This document shows positions 1-6,735 of a DNA stretch of 6,846 bases, in pieces. Source of the stretch: an uncultured Paracoccaceae bacterium. GTDB lineage: Bacteria > Pseudomonadota > Alphaproteobacteria > Rhodobacterales > Rhodobacteraceae. Within the stretch, counting starts at the first letter, position 1; the number at the start of each line of letters is the position of its first letter. The notes beneath the pieces were generated by a model, which saw only the letters and a list, made by a program, of their open reading frames with translations, searched no databases and was not told the DNA's origin. Both the position numbers and the translations under genes were made by a program. The stretch covers positions 1 to 6,846 of the forward strand of contig CAKZNY010000385.1 of assembly GCA_937132145.1 (NCBI GenBank), given 5' to 3'.

Positions 1-4
1 AACA

Positions 5-10
5 TATAAG
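5..10 (+). promoter_or_regulatory. Possible -10 box for the membrane microprotein gene
   Basis: TATAAG matches the sigma-70 -10 consensus at five of six positions and lies 24 bases before the preferred ATG at 35. This would give a short leader that contains the AAGGA ribosome-binding site at 22-26. The matching -35 box would fall outside the window, so this rests on a single hexamer in A/T-rich sequence. Confidence 0.3.
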
Positions 11-34
11 AACAAACCTGCAAGGATGACTATT

Positions 35-157
35 ATGGTTGCTATAATTAAGAATTTTTCGGCGCTGGCGCCACGGACTTTGATCGAAGATGCCCTTGGG
101 CTTGCCGCGGTCTGCGTCATCATCATCGCAGGGTTTAGTTTACCTGCCCTTACCTAA
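35..157 (+). CDS. Small single-pass membrane protein (40 aa), function unknown
   Basis: This reading frame encodes 40 residues. Residues 1-8 are a short hydrophobic and basic stretch. A polar segment follows with the motif LAPRTLIED at about 11-19. Residues 20-39 form one hydrophobic helix rich in Ala, Val, Ile and Leu, and the stop is TAA. I chose the ATG at 35 because AAGGA at 22-26 lies eight bases upstream. An in-frame ATG at 26 would leave no space after that site. The motif APRTLIED followed by one membrane helix resembles very short conserved hypothetical proteins I associate with Rhodobacterales, but I cannot name a function. A strong plus-strand terminator at 246-277 lies 88 bases after the stop, which supports a real transcribed gene. 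The helix and charged neck suggest an inner-membrane protein. The gene is probably complete, although its promoter may lie partly outside the window. Confidence 0.6.
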   Translation: MVAIIKNFSALAPRTLIEDALGLAAVCVIIIAGFSLPALT

Positions 158-239
158 TCGCCTGTGAATTACGAGTAGTTTGGAATCCTATTAGCCTCGG
201 ATGTTCTGAAATCTGATTTTATCAGGCTCGTATTTCGCC

Positions 240-707
240 TTACTTCGCCGCGCCCTTCGGGGTTGCGGCGTTTTTTTGTGCGTCGTTAATAGCTTCGAGG
301 GATGCCTTGATACAAAGCATGATAGAAGCGTGACGGTTTTTATATTCTTTGGCTGGCAGCAAAACCTCTAACCCCTCGAATGGCGCGTTTGGCACGGGTC
401 CTTCCGATTTCAACATGGCCAGTAATTGGTCATGTGCAAATTCTAGCTGTTCAACGGTGCACCCGATGATGGCGGACCCGATCACGGAAGCCGAGGCTTG
501 CCCCAAGGCGCAAGCTTTTACGTCTTGCCCGAAAGCGCTTACCTTCCCGTCCGTTACACATAAATCGACGGTAACGGTCGACCCACACAGCGGCGAGCGT
601 TTTTGCGAAGTCGCATCAGCGTTTGCTAACCGTTCCGTGTGGGGAATAGATGCAGCCAACGCCAGAATGCGTTGCGAATAGAGGTTTATCAGATCAGAGT
701 TGCTCAC
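240..707 (-). CDS. IscU/NifU-N-like iron-sulfur cluster scaffold family protein
   Basis: The product is about 155 residues and resembles the U-type Fe-S scaffold fold. Cys41 lies in PLCGS and Cys66 in KACALGQASAS; these correspond to the first two IscU cluster ligands. The third IscU cysteine, normally in HCS near the C-terminus, is replaced: the aligned stretch here reads LPAKEYKNRHAS, with Ala127 in that place. The Asp after the first CG of IscU is Ser43. It is therefore a divergent scaffold or a relative with another role in cluster handling. No ATG is available at the start. TTG (711-713), GTG (708-710) and GTG (705-707) are in frame. The AAAGGG site at 716-721 lies eight bases from the last GTG, and the resulting MSNSDLINLYSQ start fits the family. 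The gene is divergent from hisI, and its 3' end contains a terminator for opposing transcription. Confidence 0.85.
   Translation of the reverse strand: MSNSDLINLYSQRILALAASIPHTERLANADATSQKRSPLCGSTVTVDLCVTDGKVSAFGQDVKACALGQASASVIGSAIIGCTVEQLEFAHDQLLAMLKSEGPVPNAPFEGLEVLLPAKEYKNRHASIMLCIKASLEAINDAQKNAATPKGAAK
246..277 (+). terminator. Strong intrinsic terminator for the plus-strand microprotein transcript
   Basis: CGCCGC (246-251) pairs with GCGGCG (265-270). Inside it, GCCC (252-255) pairs with GGGT (260-263), with one bulged T at 264. The loop is TTCG closed by C-G, the extra-stable UUCG tetraloop. Seven consecutive T residues follow at 271-277. The T-run fixes the direction as plus strand. 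The whole element overlaps the final codons of the minus-strand scaffold gene, so it ends transcription arriving from the microprotein gene before it runs far into the convergent gene. On the minus strand the same hairpin has no T-run after it. Confidence 0.85.
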
Positions 708-786
708 CACCAATGCCCTTTGCTTTTTGGCTTCTGGGAATTAGATAGGGTGGGTAGCGCCGGATGGAAACCTGAAAGGTTAAGAA
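708..786. promoter_or_regulatory. Divergent intergenic promoter region between the scaffold gene and hisI
   Basis: These 79 bases separate two divergent starts and must hold control signals for both. On the minus strand TCTAAT (740-745) matches the -10 consensus at five of six positions, but I see no good -35 box at the right distance. On the plus strand only weak matches occur, such as TTGCTT at 720-725 followed by TAGATA at 742-747. The minus-strand ribosome site AAAGGG (716-721) and the plus-strand site GAAAGG (774-779) lie at its ends. A small inverted repeat, AACCT-GAA-AGGTT (769-781), overlaps the hisI ribosome site. Confidence 0.45.
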
Positions 787-1146
787 ATGTCGAAATTTGA
801 TGTCACTTCTTTGAAATATAACGAGGCTGGGCTGATTCCAGCCATTGCGCAGGATGAATCTGGCGAGGTTCTGATGATGGCGTGGATGAATTCGGAAAGT
901 ATTACCGAGACGTTAACGACCGGGCGTGTGACGTACTGGTCGCGCTCGAGGGCCAGTTACTGGCGCAAGGGCGAGACGTCCGGGCATATTCAGGAGCTGG
1001 TCGATTTGCGTGTCGATTGTGATCGTGACTGTTTGTTAATGATTGTGCGTCAGACTGGTCCGGCCTGCCACACGAATCGTCGCAGCTGTTTTTACACGGC
1101 GGTTCGCGATGGTTCCGAGGTGGAACTGATGTCACCGATCGATTAG
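787..1146 (+). CDS. hisI: Phosphoribosyl-AMP cyclohydrolase
   Basis: HisI opens the adenine ring of phosphoribosyl-AMP, the third step of histidine biosynthesis, in the cytoplasm. The 119-residue protein has the expected single domain. The family metal motifs are complete: DCDRD (Asp77, Cys78, Asp79, Asp81) and [12 protein letters not shown] (Cys94, His95, Cys101). In the family the cysteines bind zinc and the aspartates bind magnesium. WSRSR (51-55) and the HIQE segment (67-70) are also typical. There is no HisE domain, so this is the stand-alone form, and the pyrophosphohydrolase must be encoded elsewhere. GAAAGG at 774-779 lies seven bases before the ATG. The gene is isolated from other his genes. 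Its last 15 bases overlap the end of gluQ on the other strand, and no terminator is visible after it. Confidence 0.97.
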   Translation: MSKFDVTSLKYNEAGLIPAIAQDESGEVLMMAWMNSESITETLTTGRVTYWSRSRASYWRKGETSGHIQELVDLRVDCDRDCLLMIVRQTGPACHTNRRSCFYTAVRDGSEVELMSPID

Positions 1147-1983
1147 GCCAACCATCTCTCGAATATCTTGCGGGGTAGCGCCCTCGGTACGGTATTTACG
1201 AATGGCGCGGGAGTCGTCTCGTTTGGCGAGGCGTTTACCATTGTCGTCAAGGATAAGGCGGTGGTGGCGGTAAATTGGTGTCGGTAATGCCAGCAGGGCT
1301 TGCAAAATACGATGAATTTTCGTGGCCTCAAACAAGTCTTTGCCGCGCGTTATGTGGGTGATTTTCTGCGCCGCATCATCTACGACAACCGCGAGGTGAT
1401 ATGCTGTACCGATATCCCGTCGTGCTAAAACAATATCGCCGCAGTTGTCTAGAAGTTGGTCTGCGTTAAGAAAATGTTCATCGCTGCCGTTGTTAATATC
1501 TATGAACGACAAAAGGTTAACTTGATCTGCGCCGCCAAGATACTGGATAGCCTTTGCCATATTCAGGCGAATGGCGGTGTTTTCAACATTCGGGAGGTTT
1601 TTATTGCGACAAATACCGGGGTAAACCATGCCGTCGGGGCCATAAACCGGGTTCGGCGAGGCCTCTCTTATAACGCTTCGTGTACATTCGCAGCCGTAGG
1701 TTAGCCCCAAGCTGTCGAGGTGTTTCAGCGCGTGCTGATACGCGGGCGCATTGTCTGATTGGCGTAAAACCGGTGTGGGCCAACTTAGGCCGAGCCAGTG
1801 GAGGTCGTCATAAATGGCTTGCTCGAATTCCGGTCGGACGCGGGTGTGGTCATTATCCTCAATCCGCAGCAAGAATGTCCCCCCCGTATCCTGCGCCATA
1901 TCCCATGCAGTAAGCGCAGAAAAAGCGTGACCGAGGTGCAGGTAGCCAGTTGGTGAGGGCGCGAAACGTTCTATGTGAGCCAT
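1132..1983 (-). CDS. gluQ: Glutamyl-Q tRNA(Asp) synthetase (GluQRS)
   Basis: This is a paralogue of the glutamyl-tRNA synthetase catalytic half. The family activates glutamate without tRNA and attaches it to queuosine at position 34 of tRNA-Asp. Length is 283 residues, close to the short GluQRS form and far shorter than GluRS, so the anticodon-binding domain is absent. The start [15 protein letters not shown] contains the HIGH-type motif as HLGH (16-19). The zinc site has the GluQRS pattern CxC then YxxxC: Cys98, Cys100, Tyr121 and Cys125. The KMSKS counterpart is RLAKR at 251-255. The ATG lies inside the 3' end of trmFO, a 13-bp overlap, so translation is probably coupled. A GluRS fragment is unlikely because both ends are intact and the zinc pattern fits GluQRS. 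Confidence 0.95.
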   Translation of the reverse strand: MAHIERFAPSPTGYLHLGHAFSALTAWDMAQDTGGTFLLRIEDNDHTRVRPEFEQAIYDDLHWLGLSWPTPVLRQSDNAPAYQHALKHLDSLGLTYGCECTRSVIREASPNPVYGPDGMVYPGICRNKNLPNVENTAIRLNMAKAIQYLGGADQVNLLSFIDINNGSDEHFLNADQLLDNCGDIVLARRDIGTAYHLAVVVDDAAQKITHITRGKDLFEATKIHRILQALLALPTPIYRHHRLILDDNGKRLAKRDDSRAIRKYRTEGATPQDIREMVGLIDR

Positions 1984-3314
1984 GCGTTCCAGTCTGCCTT
2001 GGCGCGGTCCGTGTAGGCTTTATAGCGCGCGGGGCGATTGCGGCGGCCGCCTTTTACGCCGTCTACCAGCGGGAATAGCCCGAAGTTGACGTTCATCGGC
2101 TGGAAGGTTTTGGCCGCAGCACCACCGGTGATATGGCTGATCAGGGCGCCAGTAGCCGTGGTGTTTGGCGGTGCCGTAATTGTGCTGCCAAGGCGTTCAT
2201 GTGCGGCCATGCGACCAGCCAACAGGCCCATGGCGGTGCTTTCAACGTAGCCTTCAACGCCTGTGATCTGGCCTGCAAAACGTAGACGTGGCATGGCTTT
2301 CAGGCGCATTTGGTCGTCTAGCAGACGAGGCGAGTTGATGAATGTATTGCGATGTATGCCACCGAGGCGGGCGAATTCGGCATCCTCTAATCCGGGAATC
2401 ATCTTGAAGACTTCGGCTTGTGCGCCGTACTTCATTTTGGTTTGGAAGCCGACGATATTATACAGTGTTCCCAACGCATTATCCCGGCGAAGCTGAACCA
2501 CCGCATGGGCCTTGATCTGTGGTTGGTGCGAGTTTGTCAGGCCGACGGGCTTCATCGGGCCGAAACGCAAAGTTTCGCGGCCACGTTCGGCCATGACTTC
2601 GATTGGTAGGCAGCCATCAAAATAGGGCGTGTCTTTTTCCCAGTCTTTGAACTCGGTTTTGTCGGCGGCCAACAGTGCGTCGATGAAGGCGTTATATTGC
2701 GCTTCGTCCATCGGGCAGTTGATGTAGGCGGTGCGCTCTTCTTCGGTGTCGCCCTTGTCGTATCGCGATTGCAGCCACGCTTTTTCCATGTTGATGCTCT
2801 CGGCGTAGATGATCGGGGCGATGGCATCGAAGAACGCGAGCGAGGATTCGCCGGTCAGGTCGCGCACGGCTTCGGCCAATGCGGCGGAGGTTAGCGGGCC
2901 GGTAGCGATGATAACACTGTCCCAGTCGTCCGGCGGGATGCCCGCGATTTCGCCGCGCTCGATTGTTATCAACGGGTGGGCTTCAAGGCGCGCGGTTACG
3001 GCCTCGGAAAACGCGTTGCGATCAACGGCGAGCGCGCTGCCTGCGGGTACGGAATGCGCGTCGCCCATTTCCATAATCAGGCCACCGGCTTGGCGCATTT
3101 CCCAATGCAGCAGGCCAACGGCGTTTGCCTCGTCATCGTCCGAGCGGAACGAGTTGGAACACACCAGTTCGGCCAGATTTTCGGTTTGGTGCGCGAAGGT
3201 TTTAACGTTGGGGCGCATTTCGTGGATGATGGCAGGCACGCCCATTTGCGCGATTTGCCAAGCGGCCTCGGATCCGGCCATGCCGCCGCCGATGATATGG
3301 ATAGGTTTTGTCAT
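1971..3314 (-). CDS. trmFO: Methylenetetrahydrofolate--tRNA-(uracil-5-)-methyltransferase TrmFO
   Basis: TrmFO makes m5U54 in the T-loop of tRNAs, using methylene-tetrahydrofolate as carbon donor and FAD as reductant. The 447-residue protein starts with the dinucleotide-binding motif [13 protein letters not shown] (7-19). It then has the family signature CSNSFRSDD, with the catalytic-type Cys52. A second conserved cysteine, Cys235, lies in FDGCLPIE, matching the cysteine pair described in characterised TrmFO proteins. The C-terminal half has [11 protein letters not shown] (349-359) and [10 protein letters not shown] (406-415), both typical. I chose the ATG at 3314 because the protein then begins [11 protein letters not shown]. 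The longer frame would start at a TTG inside the gyrA terminator. No Shine-Dalgarno-like sequence is visible before this ATG; the preceding bases are C- and T-rich. It forms a unit with overlapping gluQ. MnmG is excluded by length and by these motifs. Confidence 0.96.
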   Translation of the reverse strand: MTKPIHIIGGGMAGSEAAWQIAQMGVPAIIHEMRPNVKTFAHQTENLAELVCSNSFRSDDDEANAVGLLHWEMRQAGGLIMEMGDAHSVPAGSALAVDRNAFSEAVTARLEAHPLITIERGEIAGIPPDDWDSVIIATGPLTSAALAEAVRDLTGESSLAFFDAIAPIIYAESINMEKAWLQSRYDKGDTEEERTAYINCPMDEAQYNAFIDALLAADKTEFKDWEKDTPYFDGCLPIEVMAERGRETLRFGPMKPVGLTNSHQPQIKAHAVVQLRRDNALGTLYNIVGFQTKMKYGAQAEVFKMIPGLEDAEFARLGGIHRNTFINSPRLLDDQMRLKAMPRLRFAGQITGVEGYVESTAMGLLAGRMAAHERLGSTITAPPNTTATGALISHITGGAAAKTFQPMNVNFGLFPLVDGVKGGRRNRPARYKAYTDRAKADWNAWLT

Positions 3315-3341
3315 GGATAGGGATTTAGGGCAGGGAGGCGG

Positions 3342-3372
3342 AAAAGAAAAGGGGCCGCGCAACGCAGCCCCT
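3342..3372 (-). terminator. Intrinsic terminator of gyrA
   Basis: Read on the minus strand, GGGGC (3371-3367) pairs with GCCCC (3355-3351). Inside it TGCG pairs with CGCG, including one T-G wobble, around a TTG loop, giving a nine-base-pair stem. TTTTCTTTT follows at 3350-3342. The element begins five bases after the gyrA stop codon and ends 27 bases before the trmFO start, so it should separate gyrA from trmFO transcription, at least partly. Confidence 0.85.
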
Positions 3373-3376
3373 GATT

Positions 3377-6115
3377 TTATTCGATAACCACTGCTTCGTC
3401 CGCGTCATCGTCTGCTTCGTCGCCGCCCTGTTCGGCGATCCAGGCGACCGAAACCACGGATTCCTTTTTCGCGACCTTGAACACCGTCACGCCGGAGGAA
3501 CTGCGACTTTGGCGCGAAATTCCGGAAACCGGACAACGGATGCTTTGTCCGGTGCTGGTGGCGAGCATGATCTGGTCGTCCTCTTCCACAGGGAACGAGG
3601 CCACAATAGTATCGCCGCGCCGCCCAAGGTTGGCCGCCGCAATGCCTTGGCCACCACGTCCCGAAACGCGATATTCATGGGCAGACGAACGCTTGCCAAA
3701 ACCGCCGGAAGTGATCGTCAAAATCCATTCTTCAAGCGCGGATAGTTCGGCGTAACGCTCGGTGGAAATGGATGTATCGACGTTCTCGATTTCGCCGCTT
3801 TCCTCGCCGGTTACAGCGCGCCGCATTTTGAAATAGGCGTTGCGCTCATTCGGGGTGGCATCGACGTGGCGCAGGATGGACATGGAAACGACCTCGTCGC
3901 CCTCGGCCAGTTTAATACCACGCACACCGGTGGAATCGCGGCCTTTGAAGACGCGGACATCCGTTACAGGGAAGCGGATCGCCTTGCCCTGCTTGGTTGT
4001 CAGCAAGAAATCATTGTCCACATGGCAGATGCGGGCATCAATCAGGCGCATGCCCTCGGTCAGTTTCATGGCGATTTTGCCGTTGGATTTGACGTTGGTA
4101 AAATCGGAAAGCGCATTGCGGCGCACGCTACCAGTGGAGGTGGAGAATACGATTTGCAGGTTGTCCCACTCGTCTTCTGGTACGTCCACCGGCATGATTG
4201 CGGCGATCTTTGCATCCTGGGGAATCGGCAGAATGTTAACGATTGCTTTGCCGCGCGCGTTCCGGCCACCTGGTGGCAGGCGCCATGTTTTCAACTTGTA
4301 AACGATCCCGTCGGTCGTGAAAAACAGCAGCGGAGTGTGGGTGTTGGCGATGAACAATTGCGTGACGAAATCCTCGTCCTTGGTGTTCATGCCCTGCGTG
4401 CCCTTGCCGCCACGTTTCTGGCTGCGGAATTCGTCAATCATAGTGCGCTTTATGTAGCCGGTGTTGGTTACCGTCACCACCATGTCTTCGGATTCAATCA
4501 GGTCTTCGTCGTCCATATCACCGGTGAAATCAATGATTTGCGAGCGGCGCGGCACGGCGAACATTTCTTTGACTTCGGCCAGTTCGGTCGAGATGATCTG
4601 CATGATCCGGTCGCGCGAACGTAAAATATCGAGGTAATCGGTGATTTTTCCGGCCAGCACTTGCAGCTCGTCGGTGACTTCGCGCACACCCATGGCGGTC
4701 AGGCGTTGCAGGCGCAGCTCTAGAATGGCGCGGGCCTGAATTTCGGACAGGTAATAGGTGTCGTCGTCGTTGATTTTGTGGCTTGGGTCGTCGATCAACT
4801 GGATGTATTGGGCGATGTCGTGGGCGGGCCAGCGACGGTCCTTCAGCTTGGCACGCGCCTCGGCCGGGTCGGCAGAAGCGCGGATGGTGGCGACGATTTC
4901 GTCGACGTTTGATACGGCCACAGCCAAGCCACACAGGATGTGGCTTCGCTCGCGGGCTTTTCGCAGCTCGAATGCGGTGCGGCGTGCAACGACCTCTTCA
5001 CGGAATGTAATGAACGAGGTCAGGAATTTGCGCAGGTTCAGCGTTTCCGGCCGACCGCCGTTCAGGGCCAGCATATTGCACCCGAACGAGGTTTGCATCG
5101 GGGTGAATCGGAACAACTGGTTCAGCACAACTTCGGGCGTTGCGTCGCGTTTCAGCTCGATCACCACGCGCACGCCGAAACGGTCGGATTCGTCTTGAAC
5201 GTGGGCGATTCCCTCGATCTTTTTGTCACGGGCCAGATGCGCAATTTTTTCGATCATCGTGGATTTGTTGACCTGATACGGGATCTCGTGAACGATAATC
5301 GCGAAACGGTCCTTGCGGATTTCCTCGATAGAGGTTTTGGAGCGGGTGACAACAGAACCGCGCCCCTCGGTATAGGCTTTGCGCGCGCCGTCCGTGCCCA
5401 GAATAATGCCGCCCGTCGGGAAATCGGGGGCGGGGATGTATTCCATCAACTCTAGTGAGTCGAGGTCTGGATTTTCGATCAATGCTTGAGTTGCGTCGAT
5501 CACTTCGCCCAGATTATGGGGCGGAATGTTGGTCGCCATGCCAACGGCAATACCGCCGGCACCGTTGACCAGCATGTTTGGATAACGGGCGGGAAGGACC
5601 GAGGGTTCCCGATCTTTGCCGTCGTAATTGTCCTGAAAATCAACGGTATCTTTTTCGATATCCGCCATCAGCGAATTCGCGGACTTGGCCATCCGCACCT
5701 CGGTATAACGCATGGCCGCAGCCCTGTCGCCGTCCATGGAACCGAAGTTGCCCTGCCCGTCGAGCAATGGCAGCGACATGGAGAAATCCTGCGCCATACG
5801 CACCAGCGCGTCATAAATCGCGCTGTCGCCGTGCGGGTGGTATTTACCCATGGTGTCGCCAACGGCACGCGCAGATTTGCGGTAGGATTTATCGAAGAAA
5901 TTGCCGCTTTCATACATCGCGTACAGGATGCGGCGGTGAACCGGTTTCAGACCGTCGCGCAGATCGGGGATCGCGCGGGACACAATCACGCTCATCGCAT
6001 AGTCGAGGTACGAAGTTTTCATCTCGTCTACGATGGAGATGCTCGGCCCGTCGTAAACGTAGCGATCGCTTGGCTGTTCGCCGTCGTTTTCCGGGGTCTT
6101 TGTGTCGTCGGTCAT
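3377..6115 (-). CDS. gyrA: DNA gyrase subunit A
   Basis: GyrA is the DNA-breaking and rejoining subunit of the A2B2 gyrase that introduces negative supercoils. The 912-residue protein is complete. Catalytic Tyr137 lies in AAAMRYTEV and equals E. coli Tyr122. The quinolone-resistance region reads [11 protein letters not shown], with Ser98 and Asp102 at the positions of E. coli Ser83 and Asp87, so the usual resistance substitutions are absent. The GyrA box, which marks true gyrase rather than topoisomerase IV, is QKRGGKG at 566-572 and opens the beta-pinwheel C-terminal domain. Compared with E. coli (875 aa) there is a 15-residue N-terminal extension and a charged insertion around 750-797. The tail is acidic (899-908, Asp/Glu rich). 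No good ribosome site precedes the ATG, but the MTDDT start is plausible. It is flanked by intrinsic terminators on both sides, which suggests a single-gene transcript. Confidence 0.98.
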   Translation of the reverse strand: MTDDTKTPENDGEQPSDRYVYDGPSISIVDEMKTSYLDYAMSVIVSRAIPDLRDGLKPVHRRILYAMYESGNFFDKSYRKSARAVGDTMGKYHPHGDSAIYDALVRMAQDFSMSLPLLDGQGNFGSMDGDRAAAMRYTEVRMAKSANSLMADIEKDTVDFQDNYDGKDREPSVLPARYPNMLVNGAGGIAVGMATNIPPHNLGEVIDATQALIENPDLDSLELMEYIPAPDFPTGGIILGTDGARKAYTEGRGSVVTRSKTSIEEIRKDRFAIIVHEIPYQVNKSTMIEKIAHLARDKKIEGIAHVQDESDRFGVRVVIELKRDATPEVVLNQLFRFTPMQTSFGCNMLALNGGRPETLNLRKFLTSFITFREEVVARRTAFELRKARERSHILCGLAVAVSNVDEIVATIRASADPAEARAKLKDRRWPAHDIAQYIQLIDDPSHKINDDDTYYLSEIQARAILELRLQRLTAMGVREVTDELQVLAGKITDYLDILRSRDRIMQIISTELAEVKEMFAVPRRSQIIDFTGDMDDEDLIESEDMVVTVTNTGYIKRTMIDEFRSQKRGGKGTQGMNTKDEDFVTQLFIANTHTPLLFFTTDGIVYKLKTWRLPPGGRNARGKAIVNILPIPQDAKIAAIMPVDVPEDEWDNLQIVFSTSTGSVRRNALSDFTNVKSNGKIAMKLTEGMRLIDARICHVDNDFLLTTKQGKAIRFPVTDVRVFKGRDSTGVRGIKLAEGDEVVSMSILRHVDATPNERNAYFKMRRAVTGEESGEIENVDTSISTERYAELSALEEWILTITSGGFGKRSSAHEYRVSGRGGQGIAAANLGRRGDTIVASFPVEEDDQIMLATSTGQSIRCPVSGISRQSRSSSGVTVFKVAKKESVVSVAWIAEQGGDEADDDADEAVVIE

Positions 6116-6158
6116 ATTCGGGCCATTTCAGCTAAAACACCAATATCTTGTGTCTGCC

Positions 6159-6188
6159 AGCATAACCGATAACCATATACGACTTCAA
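6159..6188 (-). promoter_or_regulatory. Candidate sigma-70 promoter of gyrA
   Basis: On the minus strand TTGAAG (6188-6183) and TATGCT (6164-6159) are separated by 18 bases. Each matches four of six consensus positions. The -10 box ends 43 bases before the gyrA ATG, and the pair lies downstream of the bactofilin terminator, where a gyrA promoter is needed. The match is moderate, and other A/T-rich hexamers nearby could serve instead. Confidence 0.35.
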
Positions 6189-6218
6189 TCAGGAAGGTTC
6201 GCAAACGGCGAATTTCGC

Positions 6219-6251
6219 AAAGAAAAGGGGCCTCAAACGCGCCGAGACCCC
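6219..6251 (-). terminator. Intrinsic terminator of the M23-bactofilin unit
   Basis: On the minus strand GGGGTCTC (6251-6244) pairs with GAGGCCCC (6234-6227) over eight positions, with one T-G wobble, around a nine-base loop. TTTTCTTT follows at 6226-6219. The wobble pairs only in minus-strand RNA; on the plus strand it would be a C-A mismatch, which confirms direction. It lies 22 bases after the bactofilin stop codon. The 158-base gap from 6116 to 6273 is thus filled by this terminator and the presumed gyrA promoter and leader. Confidence 0.8.
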
Positions 6252-6273
6252 CTCAAATTTCTATATATCGGAA

Positions 6274-6735
6274 TTAAACGACTGGTTTAGCCGGTTTAGC
6301 CGAAAGGGGATCGTCCTGACGCTGAACAGTACCCTCAAAATGCGCCCCACTTTCGATGGCGATTGTTTTGTGGATGATGTCACCCTCAACACGTGCTGTG
6401 GCTGTCAGGCGCACCTTCAGGCCGCGTAGCCGGCCCACAACGCGGCCATTAACCACAACGTCGTCTGCAATAATTTCGCCTTTGACGGTGGCACCTTCGC
6501 CGACGGTCAGAAGATGGGCGCGAATGTCGCCCTCGATTGTACCTTCAACCTGTATGTCGCCGGTCGTGGTCAGGTTCCCTTTGATCGTCAGGTCTGACGA
6601 AAGGATCGACGGAGCAGGCTTAGGCTTTGGAGCCGAAGAAGGTTTAGAAGATGTAGATGTAGTCGGTTTGGACGGTGCTGTGCCTGGAGTTGGCGTGCCA
6701 GTTTTTGGTCCGTCTGATTTTGGTTTAGAAAACAT
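6274..6735 (-). CDS. Bactofilin (polymer-forming cytoskeletal protein)
   Basis: Bactofilins self-assemble without nucleotide into filaments of stacked beta-helices and position cell-wall enzymes at the inner membrane. This 153-residue protein has the usual layout. A disordered N-terminal tail (about 1-43) is rich in Pro, Lys, Ser and Thr. The beta-helix core (about 44-137) shows short repeated hydrophobic/Gly turns such as SDLTIKGNL, GDIQVEGTIEGDI, ATVKGEI and ARVEGDI. A short C-terminal tail ends in two AKP triplets. The first residues, MFSKPKS, resemble the MFSK start of Caulobacter BacA, whose N-terminal peptide binds the membrane. The ATG lies inside the 3' end of the upstream M23 peptidase gene, an 11-bp overlap, and an AGGA site lies four bases before it. 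Pairing with an M23 hydrolase fits a role in local peptidoglycan remodelling. A strong terminator follows it. Confidence 0.93.
   Translation of the reverse strand: MFSKPKSDGPKTGTPTPGTAPSKPTTSTSSKPSSAPKPKPAPSILSSDLTIKGNLTTTGDIQVEGTIEGDIRAHLLTVGEGATVKGEIIADDVVVNGRVVGRLRGLKVRLTATARVEGDIIHKTIAIESGAHFEGTVQRQDDPLSAKPAKPVV
6284..6301 (-). repeat. Two tandem 9-bp copies encoding AKP-AKP at the bactofilin C-terminus
   Basis: On the plus strand GGTTTAGCC occurs twice without a gap. In the bactofilin frame each copy covers three codons and together they give the Ala-Lys-Pro pairs near the C-terminus. This is a short in-frame duplication that could vary in copy number between strains without breaking the gene. 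Confidence 0.6.

Noticed and set aside
61..72. Palindrome GGCGC-TG-GCGCC inside the microprotein gene
   Set aside because: It is short and within coding sequence (Ser-Ala-Leu-Ala-Pro), with no T-run. It is probably a codon-use coincidence.
213..225. Inverted repeat CTGAT-TTT-ATCAG as a terminator for the scaffold gene
   Set aside because: The stem is only five A/T-containing base pairs, and only ATTTC follows on the minus strand. It is too weak to call, so the scaffold gene terminator remains unidentified.
170..232. Distant inverted repeat TACGAG ... CTCGTA in the gap between the microprotein and scaffold genes
   Set aside because: Six-base arms about 50 bases apart are expected by chance, and no other structure supports it. 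The 82-base gap itself holds no other recognisable element apart from the weak repeat at 213-225.
1110..1125. Hairpin GTTCC-GAGGT-GGAAC near the end of hisI as a terminator for gluQ or hisI
   Set aside because: It has five base pairs within coding sequence and no T-run on either strand.
1132..1983. Truncated glutamyl-tRNA synthetase pseudogene
   Set aside because: The missing anticodon domain is normal for GluQRS. The CxC and YxxxC zinc pattern and intact ends identify a complete gluQ.
3315..3362. Sixteen-residue N-terminal extension of TrmFO
   Set aside because: It would start at TTG within the gyrA terminator hairpin and translate the terminator. The family N-terminus is [11 protein letters not shown] at 3314.
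2809..3387. Open frame of 192 codons on the plus strand opposite trmFO
   Set aside because: It runs through the gyrA terminator and opposite conserved TrmFO motifs. There is no independent evidence for it.
3866..4624. Long open frame (252 codons) on the plus strand opposite gyrA
   Set aside because: It is antisense to the conserved gyrA C-terminal domain, has no good ribosome site and resembles no family. Long antisense frames are expected opposite genes with G/C-rich third positions.
5486..6172. Open frame of 228 codons on the plus strand opposite the gyrA N-terminus
   Set aside because: The reverse-strand GyrA protein is unmistakable here, and the antisense product looks like a reverse reading of its codons.
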